From Sphingosinicella ginsenosidimutans (GTDB taxonomy: Bacteria > Pseudomonadota > Alphaproteobacteria > Sphingomonadales > Sphingomonadaceae), in the NCBI RefSeq assembly GCF_007995055.1, contig NZ_VOQQ01000001.1, forward strand, positions 1,364,001 through 1,428,000: a stretch of 64,000 bases of DNA, read 5' to 3'. Shown here one piece after another: positions 1 through 8,001 of the stretch; the first letter of the stretch is position 1, and the number at the start of each line of letters is the position of its first letter. Below the pieces are notes generated by a model. The model saw nothing but the letters and a program-made list of their open reading frames with translations, did no database searches and was not told the origin of the DNA. The translations under genes and the position numbers were made by a program.

Positions 1-437
1 CGGTCCTCCACGCGGAAGGGGAGGCGTTCATTGCCGCCATAGACCGAGGAGGAGGAGGCGTAGACGAAGTGGCGCGCTTGCCGGTGCCGCGCCAGTTCGA
101 GCATGTTGACATGGCCGACCAGGTTCGAGGCGGCATAAGCGGCCGGATTTTCGAGCGAGTAGCGGACGCCCGCCTGGGCGCCGAGATGGACGATGCGGTC
201 GAAATCGGCGCCGCCGATCGCCGCGTCGAGCGCAGCGGCGTCGGCGAAATCGACGCGGCGGAATGCGAATCGGCCGGAATTCACCTTCTCCAGCTCGGCA
301 AGCCGCGCCTGCTTCAGCGTCGGATCGTAATAATCATTGAGATTGTCGATGCCGATCACGGCCTCGCCGCGTTCCATGAGCCGGCGGGACACGTGGTAGC
401 CGATGAAGCCGGCGGCGCCGGTGACGAGAATGGTCAC
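1..437 (-). CDS. NAD-dependent sugar epimerase, UDP-glucuronate 4-epimerase-like (3' part cut by window edge)
   Basis: Only the N-terminal 145 or so codons lie in the window; the gene runs off the left edge. A GTG start at 437 gives a protein opening with the Rossmann motif TGAAGFIG, then an acidic strand end (GIDNLNDYYDP) and the active-site serine strand FVYASSSSVYGGNERLPF. The NDYYDPTLKQARL stretch is typical of UDP-glucuronate 4-epimerases of the extended SDR superfamily. The start is 10 bases after the UDP-sugar dehydrogenase stop, so the two are probably co-transcribed and act in sequence on a nucleotide sugar for surface polysaccharide. The catalytic YxxxK lies outside the window, so the exact substrate cannot be read. 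Confidence 0.85.
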   Translation of the reverse strand, partial: MTILVTGAAGFIGYHVSRRLMERGEAVIGIDNLNDYYDPTLKQARLAELEKVNSGRFAFRRVDFADAAALDAAIGGADFDRIVHLGAQAGVRYSLENPAAYAASNLVGHVNMLELARHRQARHFVYASSSSVYGGNERLPFRVED

Positions 438-447
438 GCCGCGGCCC

Positions 448-1725
448 TCACGGGATCCAGCGATCGAGGTCGGCGCGCAGATCGATGTCGCGCCAGATGC
501 CGCCGAGATCGGCGACCAGCGCATTCTCCGCCGCCAGCGCCTCGATTGCGGCGCCGGTCATGATCCGGTAGCTGCGGTGCGGCACCGCGGCCAGAATCAG
601 GTCGAAGGAGCCGGACGGCATCTCGGCGCTGACCTCCAGCCCGTGTTCGTGCCGGGCATGGTCCGGATCGGCGAGCGGGTCATGGATGGTGACGTCGTGA
701 CCGAGCCAGGCCAGCCGCCGCACGACATCGACCACCTTGGAATTGCGAAGGTCCGGCACGTCGGCCTTGAAGGTGAGCCCGAGCACGAGCGCCTTGCCGG
801 TCCGGCTCGCGCGCCGTGTGTGGAGCGTATCGGCAAGCCACGTGCCCATGCCGTCATTGATCGATCGGCCCGCCAGCACGACGCGCGGCAGGTGGCCGAC
901 GCTCTGCGCGCAATGGCTGAGATAATAAGGATCGACGCCGATGCAGTGGCCGCCGACCAGCCCTGGCCGGAAGGGAAGGAAGTTCCATTTCGTCCCCGCG
1001 GCGTCGAGCACGTCGAGCGCCGACAGGCCGAGCTTGCCGAAAATCTGGGTGATCTCGTTGACGAAGGCGATGTTGATGTCGCGCTGGGCGTTCTCGATCA
1101 CCTTCGCGGCCTCGGCGGTGCGGATGGAGGCGGCCGTGAAGGTGCCGCCGCTGGTCACCCGCCCGTACATGTCGGCAAGCCGCGCGGCGACGTCGTCATT
1201 CTCGCCCGCGATCACCTTGATGATCCGGTCGACCGTATGTTCGCGGTCGCCCGGGTTGATCCGCTCCGGAGAGTAGCCGAGGAAGAAATCGCGGCCACGC
1301 ACCAGCCCCGAAAGCCGTTCGATCGCCGGGCCGCAAACCTCCTCCGTGACGCCGGGCCAGACCGTGCTTTCAAACACGACGATCGGCCGCCGTTTGGGAT
1401 CGAGCAACGGGGCGACCGTCTCGGCGGCGCCCAGCAAGGGCGACAGATCGGGCCGGTTGGCGTCGTCCACCGGGGTCGGCGCCGTGATGATGTAGATGTC
1501 GGCGGGAGGCAGCTCGGCGGCTTCCGAGGTCAGCCGCAAGGCGGACTGCCGCAGCCGCTCGGCGCCGATCTCGCCCGTGCGGTCGTGGCCTTCGCGCAGC
1601 TCGGCGATGCGCTGCGCGTCGATATCGAGCCCGGCGGTGGGAAAATGCTCGGCAAGCGCGACGGCCAGCGGCAGGCCCACATAGCCGAGGCCGATGACGG
1701 CAATGGTGGGCGCAGCAGTCGACAT
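448..1725 (-). CDS. nucleotide-sugar dehydrogenase (UDP-glucose/UDP-HexNAc 6-dehydrogenase, TviB/WbpA type)
   Basis: This 425-residue protein has the usual length of the family. The NAD-binding motif GLGYVGLP is at residues 12-19, the central dimerisation helix follows, and the catalytic cysteine is Cys261 in the conserved stretch GGHCIGVDPYYL. The family oxidises the C6 hydroxyl of a UDP-sugar to a carboxylate with two NAD+. The overall form is nearer the UDP-N-acetylhexosamine dehydrogenases (TviB, WbpA) than the Ugd/TuaD group, though substrate is not certain from sequence. It is followed directly by the epimerase at 437, which fits a two-step route to an acidic sugar for capsule or exopolysaccharide. 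Confidence 0.9.
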   Translation of the reverse strand: MSTAAPTIAVIGLGYVGLPLAVALAEHFPTAGLDIDAQRIAELREGHDRTGEIGAERLRQSALRLTSEAAELPPADIYIITAPTPVDDANRPDLSPLLGAAETVAPLLDPKRRPIVVFESTVWPGVTEEVCGPAIERLSGLVRGRDFFLGYSPERINPGDREHTVDRIIKVIAGENDDVAARLADMYGRVTSGGTFTAASIRTAEAAKVIENAQRDINIAFVNEITQIFGKLGLSALDVLDAAGTKWNFLPFRPGLVGGHCIGVDPYYLSHCAQSVGHLPRVVLAGRSINDGMGTWLADTLHTRRASRTGKALVLGLTFKADVPDLRNSKVVDVVRRLAWLGHDVTIHDPLADPDHARHEHGLEVSAEMPSGSFDLILAAVPHRSYRIMTGAAIEALAAENALVADLGGIWRDIDLRADLDRWIP

Positions 1726-1796
1726 TGCGGGGACCGTTACAGAAGCCTTCGGCCAAGATCAAAGGAGGATGAGCCGGCGCTTCCCGGGCGCCGGGC

Positions 1797-1828
1797 AAAA
1801 AAATAGCGGCCCGAGAGCCGCTATTTTT
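1797..1828 (-). terminator. intrinsic terminator
   Basis: A perfect hairpin is formed by AAAATAGCGGC and GCCGCTATTTT around the loop CCGAGA. It is flanked by A residues on the left and T residues on the right, so it could work in both directions. On the minus strand it lies 18 bases after the stop of the 84-residue small protein and before the dehydrogenase gene. Confidence 0.8.
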
Positions 1829-1846
1829 CGTTCATCGCTCAGCCGA

Positions 1847-2101
1847 CTAGGGGCTGGACGGGCGGTCGCCACCATCGGAGGCGAGGGCAATGATGCCGGC
1901 GATGGCCGCAAGCACCGCAAGCAGCGGAATGACCCAGCCACCGGCGAGCTCATTCGCGTCGGTCGCGTTCGCGCCAGCGCGGGCGGAATGGGCCGTCGCG
2001 ACGGACAGTTTGGAGGCGGGGGCCGCGGTCTGCGCGAGCGCCGGCGTGCCGGCCATCGACACCGCGAGCATCGCCGCCAAAGATGCCTTCTTGAAACTCA
2101 T
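1847..2101 (-). CDS. small exported protein with C-terminal transmembrane segment, unknown function
   Basis: The gene encodes 84 residues. A longer in-frame opening exists upstream, but the ATG at 2101 is preceded by AGGGAG at good spacing and begins a clean signal peptide with a likely cleavage after ALAQ (residue 24). A second hydrophobic segment (about residues 56-76, WVIPLLAVLAAIAGIIALA) precedes a short polar tail ending DGGDRPSSP. No enzymatic motif is visible. Similar short proteins with a WVIP-type hydrophobic stretch are, from memory, common in sphingomonads, but their role is not known to me. It has its own terminator and is divergent from the M48 peptidase. Confidence 0.7.
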   Translation of the reverse strand: MSFKKASLAAMLAVSMAGTPALAQTAAPASKLSVATAHSARAGANATDANELAGGWVIPLLAVLAAIAGIIALASDGGDRPSSP

Positions 2102-2275
2102 GTCAAACTCCCTGTTGAGCTGGCGGTTACCGAACTGCCACAGCGTCCCTTTGATGACAAGCCCAATTCCGCGCCGCCCCGTGAAGACCATGCGACTGTT
2201 GCCGGATTGCGTACCTGCGGCAATTACGGTCTTCCGGTTGAGCACAGGACTGGGTTCCTGACCTGCAAGTGGTTT

Positions 2276-3328
2276 ATGTTCGCTTGCCGACGCCCAACGG
2301 TGATCCGCCGATTCGGTTCCAGAAAGAATCAGTTGTCATATCGATTTCTCGCCGTCCTGATCGCTTCGTTGCTGGCCGCCGCGCCGGTGGCGGCCGAAAG
2401 CCCGCTGGCCCAGTCGCTGACGGCGATGCGCGGGTTCGACCAGCGCGTGACGACGATCGGCTTCCGACTCGCCGCCGCGAGCGACGGCTGGTGCGCCGAT
2501 CCCGCCTGGCTGCCTGGTCTCGAACTTCACGAGATCACCCAATATGGCGCGGACTGGCGCGCGGCGGCGGTCGAGGCGTTCGGCCTCGATGACGATCCCG
2601 CGGTGCTCGCGCTGGCCGCAAACGGCCCGGCGGCCGGTGCCGGTCTCCAGCTCGACGATCATGTGACCAGCATCGACGGCGCGCCGCTGCCGGGCGCGGC
2701 CGGGGTCGCGCAGGGATCGTTCGATCGCGGCGCGCGAATCCTCGACGCGCTGGATGCGGCCTTCGCGGATGGCCATGCCTCGCTCGCCGTCCGCCGCGGC
2801 GATCGCACCCTGGCGATCGAGGTCGCGGCGGTCCGCGGCTGCCCGACCCGTTTCCAGCTGATCCCCGCGGCGCGACTGAACGCGCTGGCGGACGGCCAAT
2901 ATGTGCAGATCACGACCGCGCTCGCCGACTATGTCGCCGACGACGACGAGCTCGCCGCGGTGCTGGCGCATGAATTCGCGCACAATCTCCTGCATCACCG
3001 CGCCCGGCTCGATGCCGCGCATATCTCGCGCGGGCTGCTCGGCAATTTCGGCCGCAACGCGCGGCTGATCCGGGAGACGGAGGACGATGCGGACCGGCTC
3101 AGCGTCTATCTGATGGCGCGTGCCGGCTACGATCCGCAGGCGGCGGTGCGCTTCTGGACACGATTCGGCCGCCGCGGCCTCAGCTTCCTGTCGGCCCCCA
3201 CCCATTCGAACTGGCGCCAGCGCATCGCGCTGTTCGAGGCGGAGATCGCGAAGATTCGCGCGGCGGCAATCGCCGGACGGCCGCCCGACCCGGATTTCGT
3301 CCATCTGCCGCTGCCATCGGGCGGGTGA
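2276..3328 (+). CDS. secreted M48-family metallopeptidase with PDZ-like segment
   Basis: A signal peptide (hydrophobic stretch FLAVLIASLLAAAPVAA) is followed by a PDZ-like region (NGPAAGAGLQLDDHVTSIDG) and a zinc-protease core with HEFAH; counted from the ATG at 2276, the zinc ligands are His232 and His236 with catalytic Glu233. A downstream ETEDDADRLSVYLM segment supplies the third ligand in the manner of M48 enzymes. The start is uncertain: a TTG at 2333, preceded by AGAAAG, would give a tighter signal peptide. The domain order (PDZ before the protease) resembles periplasmic quality-control proteases of the BepA/LoiP type only loosely. The substrate is unknown. Confidence 0.85.
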   Translation: MFACRRPTVIRRFGSRKNQLSYRFLAVLIASLLAAAPVAAESPLAQSLTAMRGFDQRVTTIGFRLAAASDGWCADPAWLPGLELHEITQYGADWRAAAVEAFGLDDDPAVLALAANGPAAGAGLQLDDHVTSIDGAPLPGAAGVAQGSFDRGARILDALDAAFADGHASLAVRRGDRTLAIEVAAVRGCPTRFQLIPAARLNALADGQYVQITTALADYVADDDELAAVLAHEFAHNLLHHRARLDAAHISRGLLGNFGRNARLIRETEDDADRLSVYLMARAGYDPQAAVRFWTRFGRRGLSFLSAPTHSNWRQRIALFEAEIAKIRAAAIAGRPPDPDFVHLPLPSGG

Positions 3329-3400
3329 GGCCGGCCGCGGCGCGGCGCGGCTTCCGGTCGGGCCGTGAAGCCGCTATGCGCCCGCCAAAGGACCCATTTG

Positions 3401-4402
3401 ATGACGCAAGACAAGTTCCCGGTGCTCGTGACCGGCGGGGCCGGCTATATCGGCAGCCATGCCGTTCTCGCCCTGCTCGATTCGGGCTGGCCGGTCGTCG
3501 TGATCGACAATCTCACCACCGGTTTCCGCTGGGCCGTTCCGGCCGAGGCGACCTTCGTTCAGGGCGACATTGCGGATCGCGCGCTCGTCGGCGCCCTGAT
3601 CGCCGATCACGGCATCGGGGCCATCCTCCATTTCGCCGGTTCGATCGTCGTACCGGAGTCAGTGGCGGACCCGCTCGGCTATTATGAGAACAACACGGTC
3701 AAGAGCCGCTCGCTCATCGAAAGCGCGGTTCGCGGCGGCGTGAAGCGGTTCATCTTTTCCTCGACGGCGGCGACCTATGGCATCCCCGAAACCGTACCGG
3801 TGAAGGAGGACGCGCCGACCCGGCCTATCAATCCCTATGGCTGGTCGAAGCTGATGACCGAACAGATGCTTCGGGACGCGAGCTTCGCGCACGATCTCGA
3901 TCATGTCGCGCTTCGCTATTTCAACGTCGCCGGCGCCGATCCGGCGGGCCGGGCCGGCCAGTCCACCGCGGGCGCGACCCATCTCATCAAGGTCGCGGTC
4001 GAGGCGGCGACCGGCAAGCGCGACCATGTCGACATTTTCGGGACCGATTACGACACGCCCGACGGCACCGGCGTGCGCGATTACATCCATGTGAGCGACC
4101 TCGCCGCCGCCCATGTCGACGCGCTCGACCGGCTCGTCGCCGAGCCCGGCGCAAGCCACGTGATGAACTGCGGCTACGGCCGCGGCTTTTCGGTGATCGA
4201 AGTGCTCGATGCGGTCGATCGAGTCACCAACATGACGATCGATCGGCGGGTGTCGCCGCGCCGCGCGGGCGATCCGCCGGCGCTCGTCGCCGACAATGGG
4301 CGGATCCTCGCCACCCTGCCCTGGCGACCGCGGCGCGACGATCTCGACACGATCGTGGCCGATGCGCTCGCCTGGGAGCGCAAGCTCGCCGAACGCGGCT
4401 AG
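3401..4402 (+). CDS. galE: UDP-glucose 4-epimerase
   Basis: The 333-residue protein has the GalE signature GGAGYIGSH at its N-terminus, the SSTAATYG strand carrying the catalytic Ser/Thr, and YGWSK with Tyr146 and Lys150. A C-terminal substrate-binding region with NCGYGRGFSVIEV and RRAGDPP is present, as expected for interconversion of UDP-glucose and UDP-galactose. The ATG at 3401 is preferred over an upstream in-frame ATG at 3365 because AAAGGA lies just ahead of it and the Rossmann motif then starts near residue 10. It converges with the phosphoesterase gene and shares four bases at the stops. Confidence 0.95.
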   Translation: MTQDKFPVLVTGGAGYIGSHAVLALLDSGWPVVVIDNLTTGFRWAVPAEATFVQGDIADRALVGALIADHGIGAILHFAGSIVVPESVADPLGYYENNTVKSRSLIESAVRGGVKRFIFSSTAATYGIPETVPVKEDAPTRPINPYGWSKLMTEQMLRDASFAHDLDHVALRYFNVAGADPAGRAGQSTAGATHLIKVAVEAATGKRDHVDIFGTDYDTPDGTGVRDYIHVSDLAAAHVDALDRLVAEPGASHVMNCGYGRGFSVIEVLDAVDRVTNMTIDRRVSPRRAGDPPALVADNGRILATLPWRPRRDDLDTIVADALAWERKLAERG

Positions 4403-5175
4403 GCCGACATCGGCCCCGTCGACAGGAACCAGCGTTCGCTGCCTTCGAGGCCGATCGCGGTCAGGCGGCCGCTCGCATAGGCGCCGGTATCGATGCCGAT
4501 GCGGTTCGGCCGCAGATCGACCTCGTCGGCGATCGAATGGCCGTGCACGACGATCCGCCCGAAATCCTCGCGGTGCTGCAGGAAATCGTCGCGGATCCAG
4601 CGCAGGTCCGCGTCGGTCTGTTCCTCCAGCGCAACGCCCGGCCTGATGCCGGCATGGACGAACAGATAGTCGCCCGCCTCGATCCAGCGCTCGAAGCCGG
4701 CAAGGAAGTCGACATGGTCCTGCGGCACGGCGCGGTGCAGCCGCGCCAGCAGCGCTTCGAAATCGAGCGCGCGATACTCCTCCTCGCTGAATCCGTAGCT
4801 CAGGATCGTCTCGCGCCCGCCGATGCGGATCAGGAACCGCAGCGCCCTGAGGTCGCCCTTCAAGGCCTTCAGGAAGACCTCCTCGTGATTTCCCATGAGG
4901 AAGCGGCTCGGCACCGGCCCGTCGCGAAACGCCATGAGCCGTTCGACCACGCCGCGCGAATCGGGGCCGCGATCGATGAGGTCGCCGAGGAAGATGACCA
5001 GTGTGTCAGCCGGTCCGCGCGCGGCTGCATCGTCCTCGATCCGCGCGAGCAATTCGTCCAGCAGGTCGCGCCGGCCATGGATGTCGCCCACCGCATAAAA
5101 GCGGCGGCCCTGGGGCAGGCTTGCCGGGAGCGGCGAGGGCGCCGAGAAATATCGGAAGAGTTTGCGGACAGGCAT
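4399..5175 (-). CDS. PPP-family metallophosphoesterase (serine/threonine phosphatase or ApaH-like)
   Basis: The 258-residue protein carries the three dimetal motifs of the PPP family in order: GDIHG, GDLIDRGPDS and GNHEE, with later histidine motifs HAGI and VHGHS. Such proteins act as bacterial protein phosphatases (PrpA/B type) or dinucleoside tetraphosphatases; sequence alone does not separate them. The start at 5175 (MPVRKLF) gives a normal N-terminus. An upstream GTG at 5274 would add 33 residues of low-complexity sequence. Neither has a strong ribosome-binding site. Confidence 0.88.
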   Translation of the reverse strand: MPVRKLFRYFSAPSPLPASLPQGRRFYAVGDIHGRRDLLDELLARIEDDAAARGPADTLVIFLGDLIDRGPDSRGVVERLMAFRDGPVPSRFLMGNHEEVFLKALKGDLRALRFLIRIGGRETILSYGFSEEEYRALDFEALLARLHRAVPQDHVDFLAGFERWIEAGDYLFVHAGIRPGVALEEQTDADLRWIRDDFLQHREDFGRIVVHGHSIADEVDLRPNRIGIDTGAYASGRLTAIGLEGSERWFLSTGPMSA

Positions 5176-5329
5176 CGGATGGGGGGAGGGAAACTCGATC
5201 AAGCGGCTGATAGTTCCCGATGGCGCCAACTGCAAATGCTTCCGATTTGAACGCGCCACGACTTGAACCGCCACTGTTCCGTGATTATCCGTAACTCACG
5301 GCAACTTGAGATGCCGGGTGAGGGGCAAT

Positions 5330-5464
5330 TTGAGCGACGACTGGATCCTGGTGGCGGCGCTTTGCGCGACGCCGTTCGTCATATTCGGTATCTTCGAATT
5401 TATGGCGATGATGCGCCGGCGGCGCACCGAAGCCCTTGCGCGCCGTCCCAAAGGCCGTTCCTGA
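5330..5464 (+). CDS. 44-residue single-pass membrane protein, TTG start
   Basis: A short frame starts at a TTG preceded by GAGGGG and encodes one hydrophobic helix (WILVAALCATPFVIFGIFEFM) followed by a basic tail (RRRRTEALARRPKGRS). The acidic N-terminus, single helix and positive C-terminus would place the tail in the cytoplasm. A GTG at 5318 is an alternative in-frame start. No family is recognised. It fills an otherwise empty gap between the phosphoesterase and the next gene. Confidence 0.5.
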   Translation: MSDDWILVAALCATPFVIFGIFEFMAMMRRRRTEALARRPKGRS

Positions 5465-5537
5465 GCCGCGGTCCAGGCGCCATTGTTTCCGGCCGGCGAT
5501 CGGGCTAGCGCGGCGGCACCGGTCAGGGAGTCGCCGT

Positions 5538-6062
5538 TTGTCCTCCTTCGTCGCACGTATCCTGTTGGCCTGGCTGGCGCTTTGGTCGCTCGCGTCCCCG
5601 GCCGGCGCGGCCGTCGATATCGCCTTCTACTCGCGTGAGCTCGGCGGCAACAATTTTCCCCATGCCTTCGTCGTGCTCGACGGGACGCTCGATGCGACCG
5701 GCGAGCGCATCCACGCGAGCTATGGCTTTACCGCAAAGGCCGTCACGCCGGCCTTGCTCTTCGGATCGGTCGCCGGGGAGGTCATCGACGAAAGCCCGCG
5801 CCAGGTTGCGCGCAGCATCCGCCAGTTCGACCTCACGCTCTCCGACGATCAGTACCGTGCCGTCATGGCCGTGGTGGAGGAGTGGCGGAACCGGCCGCAG
5901 CCTTCCTACAATCTCAATCGCCGCAACTGCATCCACTTTGTCGCCGCGCTTGCGGCGGCGGCAGGCGTGACGGTCGATTATCCGCGCCGGCTGATGAAGC
6001 GCCCCCGATCCTATCTCGAGCATATTCGCGACCTCAATCCTCGGCTCGTCGCCCCCAGGTGA
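5538..6062 (+). CDS. secreted protein with possible permuted papain-like (LRAT/PPPDE-type) fold
   Basis: The 174-residue protein starts at a TTG preceded by CAGGGAG and has a signal peptide ending near SPAGAA. The mature part has an early histidine in PHAFVVLDG and a late cysteine in NRRNCIHFVAAL. This His-then-Cys order with N-C-x-x-F is what is seen in circularly permuted NlpC/P60-like hydrolases (LRAT, PPPDE and related families). The family assignment is my inference from motif order only; catalytic activity is not shown. It stands alone between the small membrane protein and the TPS operon. Confidence 0.6.
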   Translation: MSSFVARILLAWLALWSLASPAGAAVDIAFYSRELGGNNFPHAFVVLDGTLDATGERIHASYGFTAKAVTPALLFGSVAGEVIDESPRQVARSIRQFDLTLSDDQYRAVMAVVEEWRNRPQPSYNLNRRNCIHFVAALAAAAGVTVDYPRRLMKRPRSYLEHIRDLNPRLVAPR

Positions 6063-6084
6063 CTTTTCGTCGCGCTTTTCTTGG

Positions 6085-6112
6085 TTGGACCGGCCGACCG
6101 ATCTGCTATGAA
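6085..6112 (+). promoter_or_regulatory. possible sigma-70-like promoter of the TPS/CHAT operon
   Basis: TTGGAC and TATGAA are spaced by 16 bases and end about 40 bases before the tpsB-like start. Match and spacing are reasonable, but the call rests on pattern alone. Confidence 0.35.
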
Positions 6113-6153
6113 TCGCACAAATTCCGGATTCCATAAGAACATGGGGGGCATGG

Positions 6154-8001
6154 ATGGTTCTGGTGCCCGGGTTGAGTTTTGGCGGTGATGAGTCCGACAG
6201 GGTCCGCCCGGTGCGCGCCCGTGGCTGGACGACGCGTGCCGCGCTGGGGGCCGGCCAAGCCCTGATGTTCGCCACCGCGGCGCACGGCCAGGCCCTGCCG
6301 CCCCCGGCGCCGACAACCCCGCCGACGCGCGAGGAGATCGAGCGGCCCCAGCCGCAGGCGCAGGACAGCCGGCCACGCCTCACCGTCGACGGCGGGCTGG
6401 AGCGCGGACCCTGCGCGCTCGATCGGCCGGAATATCAGAACATCCGGTTCACCTTCCGCGAAGCCGTCTTCGATGACCTGCGCGGCCTGTCGGCCGACGA
6501 GCTGAGGCCGGCCTATGCCGATTATGTCGGCACCGAACAGCCGGTCTCGGTCATCTGCGCGGTGCGCGACCGCGCGATCCGCATCCTTCGGGATCGCGGC
6601 TATATCGCCACGGTCCAGGTGCCCGAGCAGCGCATCGCCGATGGCACCATCCACCTGCATGTCCTCATGGCCAAGCTGGTCGCGCTTCGCGTGCGCGGCA
6701 ATGCAGGGCGGGCCGAGCGGCTGATCGCCTCCTATCTCGATCCGCTCACCCACCAGGACGTCTTCAACCGCTACCAGGCGGAGCGCGCCCTCCTCCTCGC
6801 CAGCGACCTGCCGGGCTACAACGTCCGGCTGACGCTGCGATCCGCGGGGACGGCGCCGGGCGAGGTGGTCGGCGACGTGACGGTCGAGCATGTTCCCGCC
6901 GTCGTCGATCTCACCATCCAGAACCTCGGATCGCACGCGCTGGGCCCCTGGGGCGCCCTGCTGCGCGCCCAATTCTTCGGCCTGACCGGGCTTGGCGACC
7001 GCACCAGCATCTCGCTGTTCAGCACGTCGGATTGGGACGAGCAGAACACCGTTCAGATCGCCCACGAATTCCGCCTCGGCCGCCAGGGCCTCACCCTGGG
7101 CGGGCAGTTCACTTATGCCTGGGCGAGCCCCGATCTCGGCAATCCGGCGATCGACATCGATTCCAACACCCTCTTCGCGACGGTGCAGGCGAGCTATCCC
7201 TTCATCCGCCGTCAGTCGCAAAGCCTGCGCGGCTTCGGCGGGCTCGACATCGTCGACCAGGACGTCAAGTTCGGTGGCATCCCCATCAATCGCGACCGGC
7301 TGCGTGTTGCCTTCGCGCGGCTGACCTATGACGCCGCCGCGACCGACAATCCGGATCCCAGGTACAATGCGGCGACGCCGCTGTGGCGGATCAATGCGAG
7401 CGCCGAGCTTCGCCAGGGGCTCGACATCTTCAACGCCACCGATCCATGCGGACCCGCCTTCGTCAACTGCCTCCAGCCCGGTGTCGTTCCGCCGACCCGG
7501 TTCGAGGCGGATCCGACCGCGACGGTGCTGCGCGGCACGTTCGATGCCGAATATCGGCCCGCGCCGATGTTCACCATGGCGGTCGGGCTCCGCGGCCAGT
7601 ACAGCCGCCATCCGCTGCTGAGCTTCGAGGAGTTTTCGGGCGGCAATTACACGATCGGCCGCGGCTACGATCCCGGCGCGGTGCTCGGCGACAGCGGCGT
7701 CGGCGTGCAGGCCGAGCTTCGCTACGGTCGCAGCCAGCCGCGTCGCGTGAACGATCTCGCGCTCGAACCTTATGTGTTCCTCGATCAGGCCTGGGTGTGG
7801 AACCGCGATCGCGTCCTTGCCATCCGTCACGATCAGCTCACCTCGGCCGGGCTCGGCGTCCGGGCCGCCTATGGCAATCTCTTCCGCCTCGACGCGACGC
7901 TCGCGGTGCCGCTGCAGCGGACCGAGTCCCAGCTTCGGCGCGGCGACACGCGCTTCCTGATCACGCTCACCACGCGCCTGTGGCCATGGAGTCTGCGATG
8001 A
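6154..8001 (+). CDS. TpsB outer-membrane transporter, ShlB/FhaC/HecB family
   Basis: The 615-residue protein has an N-terminal signal region, a proline-rich linker (about 50-70), POTRA-like segments (about 85-245, with DRAIRILRDRGYIATVQVPEQ) and a C-terminal 16-strand barrel region. The L6 loop motif IGRGYDPGA, the form of the (V/I)RGY motif of Omp85/TpsB proteins, is present late in the protein. The family translocates one TpsA partner across the outer membrane. The stop overlaps the ATG of the next gene (ATGA), so translation of transporter and substrate is coupled. The start ATG at 6154 follows a G-rich stretch; nearby ATGs are possible alternatives. Confidence 0.92.
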   Translation: MVLVPGLSFGGDESDRVRPVRARGWTTRAALGAGQALMFATAAHGQALPPPAPTTPPTREEIERPQPQAQDSRPRLTVDGGLERGPCALDRPEYQNIRFTFREAVFDDLRGLSADELRPAYADYVGTEQPVSVICAVRDRAIRILRDRGYIATVQVPEQRIADGTIHLHVLMAKLVALRVRGNAGRAERLIASYLDPLTHQDVFNRYQAERALLLASDLPGYNVRLTLRSAGTAPGEVVGDVTVEHVPAVVDLTIQNLGSHALGPWGALLRAQFFGLTGLGDRTSISLFSTSDWDEQNTVQIAHEFRLGRQGLTLGGQFTYAWASPDLGNPAIDIDSNTLFATVQASYPFIRRQSQSLRGFGGLDIVDQDVKFGGIPINRDRLRVAFARLTYDAAATDNPDPRYNAATPLWRINASAELRQGLDIFNATDPCGPAFVNCLQPGVVPPTRFEADPTATVLRGTFDAEYRPAPMFTMAVGLRGQYSRHPLLSFEEFSGGNYTIGRGYDPGAVLGDSGVGVQAELRYGRSQPRRVNDLALEPYVFLDQAWVWNRDRVLAIRHDQLTSAGLGVRAAYGNLFRLDATLAVPLQRTESQLRRGDTRFLITLTTRLWPWSLR

